Below, piece by piece: positions 26,801 through 35,222 of a DNA stretch of 64,000 bases; within the stretch, counting starts at the first letter, position 1; the number at the start of each line of letters is the position of its first letter. This DNA comes from CAZMNY01 sp964567745 (lineage in GTDB: Bacteria > Planctomycetota > Planctomycetia > Pirellulales > Pirellulaceae). Below the pieces are notes generated by a model that saw only the letters and a list, made by a program, of their open reading frames with translations, had not been told where the DNA came from and searched no databases. The DNA lies in the NCBI GenBank assembly GCA_964567745.1, contig CAZMNY010000047.1, positions 1 through 64,000 of the forward strand. Reading direction: 5' to 3'. The position numbers and the translations under genes were made by a program.

Positions 26801-27646
26801 ATGAGTTTGAAAGTCGATTCACATCAACACTATTGGCAGTTGAGCCAGCCATTTGATTACGGTTGGTTGAAGGCTCCCGAACTCGCAAAGATCAATCGCG
26901 ATTTCATGCCGGCCGACTTGAAATCGAGAATCGATGCCGTTGGCGTCGACCGCACGGTATTCGTGCAGACTCAACACGACGTGGCTGAGAATCGCTGGGC
27001 GCTACAGCTCGCTCGCGAAAACGACTTCATCGCTGGAATCGTCGGATGGGTCGATCTGGCTAGCCCGGCATGCGAAGAGCAGCTGATGGAGTTCAAGCCG
27101 GACGCAAAATTCGTTGGCGTGCGACACATCACGCAAGACGAGCCCGATGACGATTTCATCATCCGGCCCGATGTCATACGAGGACTGGAAACGCTTCAAA
27201 AGCACGGCGTGCCTTTCGATCTGCTGTTCTACGTCCAACATCTAAATCATGCGGAAACGCTCGGCCGTCGACTGCCGGAACTGCCGATGGTGATTGATCA
27301 CTTGGCCAAACCTCAGATTAAGATTGGTGCCATCGATTCGTGGCGCGACGATCTCCGCAAGGCCGCCCAATGTCCCAATATTTTCTGTAAGCTGTCAGGG
27401 ATGATCACGGAAGCGGATTGGGATCAATGGAAACCGGCAGACCTGAAACCCTACGTTGAGACGGCGTTGGAAGCGTTTGGTCCGCAGCGATGCATGTTCG
27501 GTTCGGATTGGCCCGTTTCCGAGCTTGCCGGGACGTACGACCAAGTTCATGCGGCATTGACGGAGACCGTCGGAACGCTGAGCGAGTCGGAGCACAACCG
27601 GATTTTTGGCGGGACGGCCTGCGAATTCTATGGGCTTCCCGGATAA
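26801..27646 (+). CDS. Amidohydrolase-2 family lactonase (L-fuconolactonase-like)
   Basis: A 281-residue cytoplasmic TIM-barrel hydrolase. Metal and active-site signatures: VDSHQHYW at the N-terminus, VGVRHITQDEPDD, PMVIDHLAKPQIK, FCKLSGMITEADW and the closing MFGSDWPVS. These match the family of L-fucono- and L-rhamnono-lactonases, which open the lactone made by a sugar dehydrogenase. GGGAG precedes the ATG by about 6 bases. It sits between FucU and an SDR in a non-phosphorylating sugar pathway. The lactone is inferred. Confidence 0.88.
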   Translation: MSLKVDSHQHYWQLSQPFDYGWLKAPELAKINRDFMPADLKSRIDAVGVDRTVFVQTQHDVAENRWALQLARENDFIAGIVGWVDLASPACEEQLMEFKPDAKFVGVRHITQDEPDDDFIIRPDVIRGLETLQKHGVPFDLLFYVQHLNHAETLGRRLPELPMVIDHLAKPQIKIGAIDSWRDDLRKAAQCPNIFCKLSGMITEADWDQWKPADLKPYVETALEAFGPQRCMFGSDWPVSELAGTYDQVHAALTETVGTLSESEHNRIFGGTACEFYGLPG

Positions 27647-27766
27647 GCTGCGAATGCGGGGCGCCGTTCGCATGACACCAACATTCTAACAACTCACATT
27701 TTCACTAAGCACCCGATGAGAAACAGCGGCTATCGTTTGGCCGCTTGAGTCGGTGAGAGGTTAAGT

Positions 27767-28579
27767 ATGACCAGCGATATTTTTAGTCTCGACGGCGACG
27801 TGGCAGTGGTGATTGGCGGGACTGGCGTGTTGGGCGGCGCCATGGCCGATGCATTGGCGGCTCGAGGCGCCAAAGTGGCGGTCATTGGCCGCAGCGAAGA
27901 GCGAGGTCAAGCGCGAGTCGCCACGATTCGCGACGCGGGCGGAGTCGCAACGTTTGAGTCGGCCAATGCCGTCGACCCCGATTCGCTTAGCCAAGCTCGT
28001 GACGCGGTGATCGACGAGCTCGGCCCTGTCACCGTGCTCGTCAACGCGGCTGGCGGAAACCGCCCAGAAGCAACGCTGCCTCCGGGAAGCGACTTCTGCA
28101 ATCTCTCAAGCGACGCGTGGCGCGATGTATTCGACCTCAACCTCGTTGGAGGCGTTCTGCTGCCGTCGCAAGTTTTCGGGTCCACCATGGTGGCAGGCGG
28201 CAAGGGCAGCATCATCAATATCGCTTCGATGGCCGGCATGATCCCTCTGTCGCGAGTCGTCGCGTATTCAGCGGCCAAAGCGGCAGTGATCAACCTCACT
28301 CAATTTCTCGCAAGAGAATGGGCGACGACCGGCGTGCGAGTCAACGCAATCAGCCCTGGGTTCTTTCCCGCTGAACAGAACAAAGCGCTGCTCTTCAACG
28401 ACGACGGCAGCTATACCGAGCGAGGCGGGCAAATCATCGGGCACACGCCGATGGCTCGATTCGGAAAAGCAGAGGAGCTTGCCGGCGCTGTCGTTTGGCT
28501 CGCGGCCGCCCAGGCATCTTCGTTTGTGACCGGGCAGAACATCGTCGTCGACGGCGGCTTCTCATCAGTAACGATCTGA
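27767..28579 (+). CDS. SDR oxidoreductase, D-mannonate/fructuronate-reductase-like
   Basis: A 270-residue NAD(P)-dependent dehydrogenase. The cofactor motif is IGGTGVLGGAMA (GxxGxxG type). NAAGGNRPEATLPPG is a variant of NNAG and resembles the SDR group annotated as D-mannonate oxidoreductase. The catalytic Ser-Tyr-Lys is in NIASMAGM and VAYSAAKAAV. It stands in the sugar module between the lactonase and a PfkB kinase. It could alternatively be an L-fucose dehydrogenase or a 2-keto-3-deoxy-sugar-acid dehydrogenase; sequence alone does not decide. Confidence 0.87.
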   Translation: MTSDIFSLDGDVAVVIGGTGVLGGAMADALAARGAKVAVIGRSEERGQARVATIRDAGGVATFESANAVDPDSLSQARDAVIDELGPVTVLVNAAGGNRPEATLPPGSDFCNLSSDAWRDVFDLNLVGGVLLPSQVFGSTMVAGGKGSIINIASMAGMIPLSRVVAYSAAKAAVINLTQFLAREWATTGVRVNAISPGFFPAEQNKALLFNDDGSYTERGGQIIGHTPMARFGKAEELAGAVVWLAAAQASSFVTGQNIVVDGGFSSVTI

Positions 28580-28637
28580 CTCGCCGCTTCAGCTTCATTT
28601 ATCTCAAACAAATCCTAACCACTGAAGGCTCTGGACA

Positions 28638-29726
28638 ATGGCCGATCTGCAAATCCGTGACGATCAATGTGAACTCGACTTCTTGGCGCTTGGCGCCCTC
28701 GTGCACCGGCTTGACCCGGGCGTGATCCCGTTCCGCAAAGCGAAGTCGTTTGACATTCATGTGTCCGGCGGCGAATACAATGTCGCCGCTAATTTGGCGT
28801 CTTGTTTTGGCCTCAACACGGGCGTCGCGGCAGCCATGGTCAACAATGGCATCGGCGAGTTGATTCAATCCCGAGTTCGGGAAATGGGAGTGCGGCCGTT
28901 CTACAAAATGTTCGAGCACGATGGTGTACGGGGACCGAACATGGCCACGGTTTACAGTGATCGCGGACACGGCGTTCGAGCTCCGGTTGTCTTCTATAAT
29001 CGAGCCAACGAAGCGGCTGCCGAATTGGCTCAAGGCGATTTTGACTGGTCCTCGATTCTATCCGGCGGCGCCCGTTGGTTTCATTCCGGCGGCATTTTCG
29101 CCGCACTCTCCGCGACCACGTCCGATGTCATTATCGAAGGAATGAAAGCGGCGAAAGCGAATGGAGCTGTCAACTCCTTCGACCTGAACTACCGAGCTAA
29201 ACTGTGGTCCTCGATCGGCGGCCTTGAGAAAGGGCAAGAGATCATCCACAACATCGTCAGCAATGTGGACGCTATTTTCGGCAACGAGGAAGACCTTCAG
29301 AAGGGGCTCGGAATCGCGGGCCCGGAGGTCGAAGAAAAAGATTCCGCCAAGCTCAAGACCGACACGTTCTTCGAGATGATTGAGCGGGCCGTCGATAAGT
29401 ATCCCAACGTCAAACTCGTGGCCACGACACTACGCGAAGTCCATTCGACCAATCGCCATAGTTGGGCCGCCGTTCTTTGGCTCAACGGGCAACGCTACGT
29501 CAGCCCGACTTGCGAACTCGACGTACTCGATCGAATCGGAGGCGGCGACGGATTTGCGTCCGGACTCATCTACGGACTCCTCAGCGGCCTATCGCCCGAA
29601 GAAGCGTTGCGGCTCGGCTGGGCTCACGGCGCATTGTTGACGACGTTCCCAGGCGACGTCTCGATTGCCAGCCTTGACGAAGTCAAAGCGTTTGCAGAAG
29701 GCGGCTCCGCTCGCGTCCAACGATAA
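28638..29726 (+). CDS. PfkB-family sugar kinase (2-keto-3-deoxygluconate kinase-like)
   Basis: A 362-residue cytoplasmic kinase. The N-terminus has DFLALGALVHRLDPG and the substrate-binding FDIHVSGGEYNVAANLASCFG typical of PfkB proteins. The C-terminal catalytic signature reads DVLDRIGGGDGFASGLIYG, with the base Asp in GGGD. The IDCRGP-like start and SFDLNYRAKLW fit the KDG-kinase branch. It would phosphorylate a keto-deoxy sugar acid from uronate or fuconate breakdown. Last gene of the sugar module, 58 bases after the SDR. The substrate is inferred. Confidence 0.88.
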   Translation: MADLQIRDDQCELDFLALGALVHRLDPGVIPFRKAKSFDIHVSGGEYNVAANLASCFGLNTGVAAAMVNNGIGELIQSRVREMGVRPFYKMFEHDGVRGPNMATVYSDRGHGVRAPVVFYNRANEAAAELAQGDFDWSSILSGGARWFHSGGIFAALSATTSDVIIEGMKAAKANGAVNSFDLNYRAKLWSSIGGLEKGQEIIHNIVSNVDAIFGNEEDLQKGLGIAGPEVEEKDSAKLKTDTFFEMIERAVDKYPNVKLVATTLREVHSTNRHSWAAVLWLNGQRYVSPTCELDVLDRIGGGDGFASGLIYGLLSGLSPEEALRLGWAHGALLTTFPGDVSIASLDEVKAFAEGGSARVQR

Positions 29727-29766
29727 CGGAGTCAAGTCGCGCACGCGGGCGTCGACCTGCGCCCGT

Positions 29767-30639
29767 TCATTGATGGCAGAAGATCTCTTGCGTCAACAGC
29801 GTTTCGCGCCGCAAAGGCGATACGAGCGCTTTGACGACATGTCTTTCATCGTCGCTCAAGTCAACCAGCTCGTCACCCTCAATGAGGTCGCCCGACTCGT
29901 CCGAGAGCAGGCGAATGATTGGGGACGATTAGCATTTCGGGTTTCCTTTGGCGACGACCGCAATCGCCCCGTCGCTGAGCGAGACAAACGTGCCGACTGG
30001 AAAAAGTGTCACGATGCCGAGCAACAAGCGAACGAGATCAGGGTCGAATTTGCCCAAATTCGCTTTGCGTATCATGAACTCCATCCCAGCGTACGGCGAC
30101 AACGGCGGTCGGTATGGCCGCGCCGTCGTCAACGCGCAATAAACATCCGCAACGGATAACATCTTGGCGAATTGATGGGTGCGGCTCCCTGGTGCCGATC
30201 GCGGATAGCCGGAGCCGTCGCAACGTTCGTGAACCTGGTATGCAGCCAAAGCAACACGCTTCGGCAATCCCTCGATGCGAGAAATCAATTCCAGCGTGTA
30301 CTTTGAATGCTGTTGAACTTGAAGCCATTCCGATTCCGTCAGCTCCTTCGATCCGTCCGCAATCGGCGCCGACACCTTGGCCATTCCCCAGTCGTGAAGC
30401 AAACCGGCCAAGCCGATGTCACGCAACTCGTCGCTATCAAACTCGCTCGCAATGCCCATCGCCATCGCCAAGAGCGAAGTGTTCAGGCAGTGCTCGGCCA
30501 ATCCCTCTTCCTGCGAAAAATGAGTCGCCAGTGTGGCCAATTCGGTCGGGGCGTTGGTGAATTCGCTCGTGAACTCGGTGACGATCCCGCCGAGTGAGGC
30601 GGCGTCAACCGGTTCGCCATGAAGCGCCGAGAGAAGCAT
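29767..30639 (-). pseudogene. HD-GYP phosphodiesterase-like gene with an in-frame stop and no proper start
   Basis: HD-GYP proteins degrade cyclic-di-GMP. An open frame from the ATG at 30639 to a TAA at 29929-29931 (236 codons) has a complete HD-GYP core: EH at 49-50, LLHDWGM (HD 82-83), QQHSKYT and HERCDGSGYP (137-146). The same frame continues after the TAA for 53 protein-like codons (SSPIIRLLSDESGDLIEGDE and on) to a TGA at 29767. Upstream the frame stays open for about 50 codons, in part protein-like, with no ATG, GTG or TTG, so the N-terminus also seems lost or shifted. It is either a decaying gene or one expressed as a shortened protein. Confidence 0.7.
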
Positions 30640-30810
30640 TCCGTCAATTTGCTTGGCCGCTCGATTACGCGTCTTGAGCCGCGCCGGAGAGATCTCGAAC
30701 TCGCCGGGTCGAGCCGAGGGCGATCGTCGTCCTCTCGAGTCCCCATGAGCCCGTCGGAGAGTTTCGAACCGAGCTCGTGAGCAGAGCGTCGATGAGGTGG
30801 ACTTTGCTTC

Positions 30811-30880
30811 GTTCCTTCAGCCTTCATCATTCCTTGTTCGATATTCGATATTTCCGTCCGTCTTTCCGTCCGTCTGCACG
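30811..30880. repeat. Short-repeat intergenic element
   Basis: Contains TTCGATATTCGATATT and a perfect 12-bp tandem pair TTTCCGTCCGTC (30851-30862 and 30863-30874), next to CTTCATCATTCC. It lies just downstream of the sialidase gene. I remember similar CATTCCTTGTTCGATATTCG sequences between planctomycete genes, so it may be a dispersed repeat. Confidence 0.45.
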
Positions 30881-30887
30881 CCACACT

Positions 30888-31994
30888 CTATTTGAGCTTT
30901 GTCGGGTCGAGAACGACATGTTTTACCGTGATGCGCTTCCACGTATAGGCGATGTGAATCGCGCCGTCGCGAGCTTGAATCACGGCGGGGTACGAGTATT
31001 CCGATCTCTTCTTGTTGTCTTCGAGCGTGAGAATCGGCCGCCACGACTTGCCGTCGTCCGATATGGCGACGTTGAGCATTTGGCGTCCGTTTAGTCCGCC
31101 GCCGCGAGTCGTGTGGTTGTAGACCAACAGCTGCCGTCCATCGGCGAGTGTCACGGCGTCGGTTCCCGCGTTTGGATTCGGCAGACCGCTCGACGCAAGT
31201 TGGCTCCACGATTCGCCGCCGTCGGTCGACCAGCTCTCGGCGATCACGCCTTGTTGCGTACGACAAAGAACTTGCATCGATCCATTTTTGTAGGAGAGGA
31301 TGCTTGGTTGGATGGCGCCGAACTTGGAGCCATCGTTAATCGGCCCGATGACTCGCCATGTCTTGCCAAGATCTTTGGATACTTCAAAGTGAACTCGCCA
31401 TCGTTGATGCTCGCTGCTGGATGGACAAAGCAACGTTCCGTCAGCGAGTTGAATGGGTTTGTTTTTGACTGGGCCGATCAGGTTAGGATTTTTTTCGCCC
31501 AGTTTCTTGTCCGTGCCAAGTCGGTGTCGTCCGCTCCACGTCTTGCCTCCGTCGGTCGAAGCCATGGCCACTCCCCACCAGCTGCTGGGGCTCGGCCCGA
31601 CTTTGTAAAACAACCATAGCGGACCAGTCTTGGGCTGAAACAGAACCGGATTCCAACAAGGATAGTCTTGGTCTTCGTCTTCGGCGCCGCTCGCGACCTC
31701 GACCGGCTTGGTCCATTTACCGTCGACTTGTCGCGAGCACCAAATCCCGACGTCATTGTTCTTTTCATGTTTGCCGCCAAACCAAGCGGCCACTAGTCCG
31801 GTCGAAGTTTCCGCGATCGTTGAGGCATGGCACTGAGGAGTCTGTCTGCCTTCTAGCGGATAGACAAATTCGGCGCTAACAACTGCGCCAACGCCGGGTT
31901 CCGCTTTGGGCGGTTTTTGAAAACCGTCTTCCCCCCCCAGGCGAGTGACAACGCAAGCGACAACGAGAAAGCTAACCGCAGCGGCGAGTCTCAT
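30888..31994 (-). CDS. Secreted sialidase-fold (BNR repeat) protein
   Basis: A 368-residue exported six-bladed propeller protein with a leader of about 20 residues. Four Asp-box repeats are clear: STDGGKTW, SKDLGKTW, STDGGESW and SDDGKSW. The start of the domain has CHASTIAETSTGLVAAWFGG, which is typical of the exo-alpha-sialidase-like group in planctomycetes. AGGATC lies 9 bases before the ATG. It diverges from the three-domain enzyme gene. Whether it cleaves sialic acid or another sugar is unknown. Confidence 0.88.
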   Translation of the reverse strand: MRLAAAVSFLVVACVVTRLGGEDGFQKPPKAEPGVGAVVSAEFVYPLEGRQTPQCHASTIAETSTGLVAAWFGGKHEKNNDVGIWCSRQVDGKWTKPVEVASGAEDEDQDYPCWNPVLFQPKTGPLWLFYKVGPSPSSWWGVAMASTDGGKTWSGRHRLGTDKKLGEKNPNLIGPVKNKPIQLADGTLLCPSSSEHQRWRVHFEVSKDLGKTWRVIGPINDGSKFGAIQPSILSYKNGSMQVLCRTQQGVIAESWSTDGGESWSQLASSGLPNPNAGTDAVTLADGRQLLVYNHTTRGGGLNGRQMLNVAISDDGKSWRPILTLEDNKKRSEYSYPAVIQARDGAIHIAYTWKRITVKHVVLDPTKLK

Positions 31995-32158
31995 GGAATA
32001 GATCCTGATCGATGTTTTTCGTTCGGCGATTTTGGCGGAGCGCCATTGGTCTGCTCAGTATACCGGCCTTGAGACGGGAAAGCAGTCGGCGAACGAGCGC
32101 GGTGTTGAGCAAAATGAAACGCTACAATAGCGGTCTCTGGTTCTTCATGGAGATCGCA

Positions 32159-35095
32159 ATGCACAGCATGAATTTCGGCGTTCTAGCCACTGCAACCGTC
32201 GTCGTCATTTTGGCCGTTTGCCCACTCGAGACGCGCGGAGATGAGACACTATCGCTCCGCTTGCGATATCAAAAAGAGACATCAGCCAACAGCGGCCGAT
32301 TCCATCAATTGATGCGAGATGAAAAGTGGAAGGCGTCCGAGACGGCGATCATCGTTTGCGATGTCTGGGACCTCCACCACTGTTTGAACGCTGTTCGGCG
32401 ACTCGAAGAATTCGCACCGCGACTCAACGACGTCATCAGCAAGGCGCGATCTCAAGGCGTTACGATCATTCATTCACCCAGCGATTGTATGGCGGCCTAT
32501 GAGCAACACCCGGCAAGGCAAAGAGCTATTGGGCTGGCGGCAGCCGCCAATCTCCCTCACAACGTCAAGTCTTGGTGTTCGCTGGTTCCGTCAGAAGAAC
32601 GAACTCAATATCCGATCGACCAGTCGGACGGAGGATGCGACGATGACCCAGACGAGCATGCGGTCTGGGCGGCAAAGCTCAAACGACTCGACCGAAATCC
32701 CGGCACGCCATGGGGCGCCCAATCGAAATTGATTCAGATTGACAGCGAACGCGACTTCATCAGCGATCGAGGCGATGAGGTTTGGAGCGTCTTGGAAGCT
32801 CGGGGAATCCGCAACGTCATCCTGACGGGCGTGCACACAAACATGTGTGTCCTTGGCCGTCCGTTCGGTCTGCGACAAATGGCTCGCAACGGCAAGCGAG
32901 TTGTTCTAATGCGCGACATGACGGACACGATGTACAACCCGAAGCAATGGCCCTACGTCAGCCACTTTACCGGCACGGACTTGATTGTTTCGCACGTTGA
33001 GCGTTTCGTCTGCCCAACGATTTCCAGCGATCAATTCATCGGCGGCGCCGAGTTTCGATTTCGCAAGGACAAACGCCCTCATCTGGTCATGGTGATTGCC
33101 GAAGACGGATACGACACCGACCGGACGTTGCCCGCTTTTGCCGCCGAGCACTTGGGGCAAGAATTTCGAGTCACCACGGTTTTTGGAGACTCGACCGAAC
33201 GGAATTCAATCCATGGACTCGAAGTGCTTGAGCACGCGGATGTCATGTTGCTGAGCGTTCGGCGACGAGTGCTCCCAAGCGACGACATGGCTCACATTCG
33301 CAAGTTTATCGAATCCGGCAAACCCGTTGTCGGAATTCGTACTGCGAGTCACGCGTTCTCATTGGGCGAAAAAGATCCGCCGGAAGGGCTGGAGGATTGG
33401 TCGGAGTTTGATCGCGACGTGTTCGGCGGCAACTACCATGGTCACCATCGCAACTCGACGAAGTCTTCAGTTGCTGCGACGGACGCCGGGCGAGACCATG
33501 CGATCACAGCCAGTTTTGGAAAGGCGGCAATCCGGCAAGGAGCGGTACTCTACAAAACCTCGCCCCTCTCAATTGGCGCGACCGAATTACTTGAAGGCAC
33601 GACGGCGGACGGGCTGAAAGAGCCAGTGATGTGGACGTTTGAACGACGCGGAGGCGGGCGATCGCTCTACACTTCAATGGGCCATCCGGACGACATCGCC
33701 AACCCAGTGTATCGCCGCATATTGCTCAACGGAGTTTACTGGGCGGCCGGGTTGAAGTCGAAGCCAACGGTCAGTCCGCCGAACGTCCTCGACCGTTATC
33801 GACGGCATTGGGTTTCCCGGGCCGTTCCAACCGTCGGCAGCGACGCCCTGCCTCGCGAATTACGCAATCACGAAGGCGCCGGATGGTTCCGTTGCGTAAC
33901 GATCATCCCCGCTTCATGGGCATCAAGCAAAATGTCCCTACGCGTCGTCCCGCCGAACGGGGCAATTGACGTTTGGTGTAATGGCCATCCGCTCAAAGCG
34001 ACAGAACGAAACGAATTCATCGAATTCGGGATTCAGAAGCAGTTCGTCAACGTGGACGATGCCAATCTACTGGTTGTTCGTGTACAGAACATTGCGAAGG
34101 AAGACGGCCTGCAAGTCGCACCAGTCCTAGTAGCCGAATCGAATCGCCTGCCGCTTGTCGGTCGGTGGCAATTGCGAATCGGCGAGGACACGGCACTTGC
34201 GAACATGCCGCTGCCCGCCAAGTTTGGCGCACCAACCGACATCGTCTTCGAGCCGGAGGAGCCGCTTTGGACGGCGCGACCCCTTACTCAAATTGGTCAG
34301 TTCACGAGCGGCGTTGAAGGTCCGGCCTGCGACGCCGACGGCAACCTCTACGCCGTGAACTTCGATAGCCAAGGCACGATCGGGCGCGTCGGCCGCGACG
34401 GCGCTGCCGAAGTCTTTGTGCGTCTGCCGAAGGGGAGCGTTGGAAACGGAATCCGCTTTAGTCGCGACGGCCGACACTTCTTTGTCGCCGATTATCCGCA
34501 GCACAACGTGCTCCGAGTCGATCTCGCGAGTCGCAAAGTTGAAGTCTACTCGCACCACGACGAGATGAACCAGCCGAATGACCTTGCTATTGCTCCGAAC
34601 GGAACGCTCTACGCCAGCGACCCGGCTTGGGCAAAAGGCGATGGGCAATTGTGGCGCATTGACACCGACGGAAAAGCGATGCGGCTGGCCGCCAAGATGG
34701 GCACGACCAACGGTATTGAAGTCAGCCCAGACGGCGGCACGCTGTACGTTAACGAGTCGGTCCAACGTAACATTTGGGCATTCACGATTGCACCTGGCGG
34801 CAAGCTGACGAACAAGCGGCTCGTCCGCAAGTTCGACGACTTCGGCTTCGACGGGATGCGATGCGACGTCGATGGCAATCTCTACGTCACTCGCCACGGC
34901 AAAGGAACGGTTGTTAAGCTTTCAGCGAAAGGCGAGACCATTAGAGAGATACCCGTTCTAGGCACCCATCCAACCAACATCTGCTTTGGCGGCCCGGATG
35001 GACGCACTGCATTTGTGACCGAAGCGGAGCAGACGAGAATCGTCACATTCCGAGTTGATCGACCTGGACGCAGTTGGCGGCCCAAGTCGCGATAA
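32159..35095 (+). CDS. Isochorismatase-like / ThuA-like / SMP-30-like three-enzyme fusion
   Basis: An exported protein of 978 residues from the ATG at 32159 (TGGAG upstream); earlier ATGs give an unlikely N-terminus. After a leader (ends near ETRGDE) come three domains. An isochorismatase-type hydrolase (about 50-290) has Asp in IIVCDVWDLHHC and the nucleophile Cys in GVHTNMCVLG. A ThuA-type glutaminase-like fold (about 300-540) has VVGIRTASHAFSL and SLYTSMGHPDD. A jelly-roll-like linker follows, then an SMP-30/gluconolactonase propeller (about 720-978) with GPACDADGNLYAVNF and NQPNDLAIAPNGTLY. Probably periplasmic. The combined reaction is unknown; a sugar-lactone role is possible. Confidence 0.85.
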   Translation: MHSMNFGVLATATVVVILAVCPLETRGDETLSLRLRYQKETSANSGRFHQLMRDEKWKASETAIIVCDVWDLHHCLNAVRRLEEFAPRLNDVISKARSQGVTIIHSPSDCMAAYEQHPARQRAIGLAAAANLPHNVKSWCSLVPSEERTQYPIDQSDGGCDDDPDEHAVWAAKLKRLDRNPGTPWGAQSKLIQIDSERDFISDRGDEVWSVLEARGIRNVILTGVHTNMCVLGRPFGLRQMARNGKRVVLMRDMTDTMYNPKQWPYVSHFTGTDLIVSHVERFVCPTISSDQFIGGAEFRFRKDKRPHLVMVIAEDGYDTDRTLPAFAAEHLGQEFRVTTVFGDSTERNSIHGLEVLEHADVMLLSVRRRVLPSDDMAHIRKFIESGKPVVGIRTASHAFSLGEKDPPEGLEDWSEFDRDVFGGNYHGHHRNSTKSSVAATDAGRDHAITASFGKAAIRQGAVLYKTSPLSIGATELLEGTTADGLKEPVMWTFERRGGGRSLYTSMGHPDDIANPVYRRILLNGVYWAAGLKSKPTVSPPNVLDRYRRHWVSRAVPTVGSDALPRELRNHEGAGWFRCVTIIPASWASSKMSLRVVPPNGAIDVWCNGHPLKATERNEFIEFGIQKQFVNVDDANLLVVRVQNIAKEDGLQVAPVLVAESNRLPLVGRWQLRIGEDTALANMPLPAKFGAPTDIVFEPEEPLWTARPLTQIGQFTSGVEGPACDADGNLYAVNFDSQGTIGRVGRDGAAEVFVRLPKGSVGNGIRFSRDGRHFFVADYPQHNVLRVDLASRKVEVYSHHDEMNQPNDLAIAPNGTLYASDPAWAKGDGQLWRIDTDGKAMRLAAKMGTTNGIEVSPDGGTLYVNESVQRNIWAFTIAPGGKLTNKRLVRKFDDFGFDGMRCDVDGNLYVTRHGKGTVVKLSAKGETIREIPVLGTHPTNICFGGPDGRTAFVTEAEQTRIVTFRVDRPGRSWRPKSR

Positions 35096-35120
35096 AACAG
35101 TTTCGGCCAGTGTCAACGAA

Positions 35121-35154
35121 CAAAAAAGCCTGCGGTCGAACCCGACCGCAGGCT
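35121..35154 (-). terminator. Rho-independent terminator (reverse strand)
   Basis: A 12-bp perfect stem AGCCTGCGGTCG / CGACCGCAGGCT with a 4-base loop. On the reverse strand it is followed by TTTTTTG. It lies about 70 bases after the stop of the leftward gene ending at 35223 and also separates it from the convergent fusion gene. Confidence 0.9.
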
Positions 35155-35222
35155 GTGGAAATTGCCGCAACGTGACGAAATCGGCAGCCGCAACAGCATG
35201 CTGGCCGACCTCACGTGGATTA

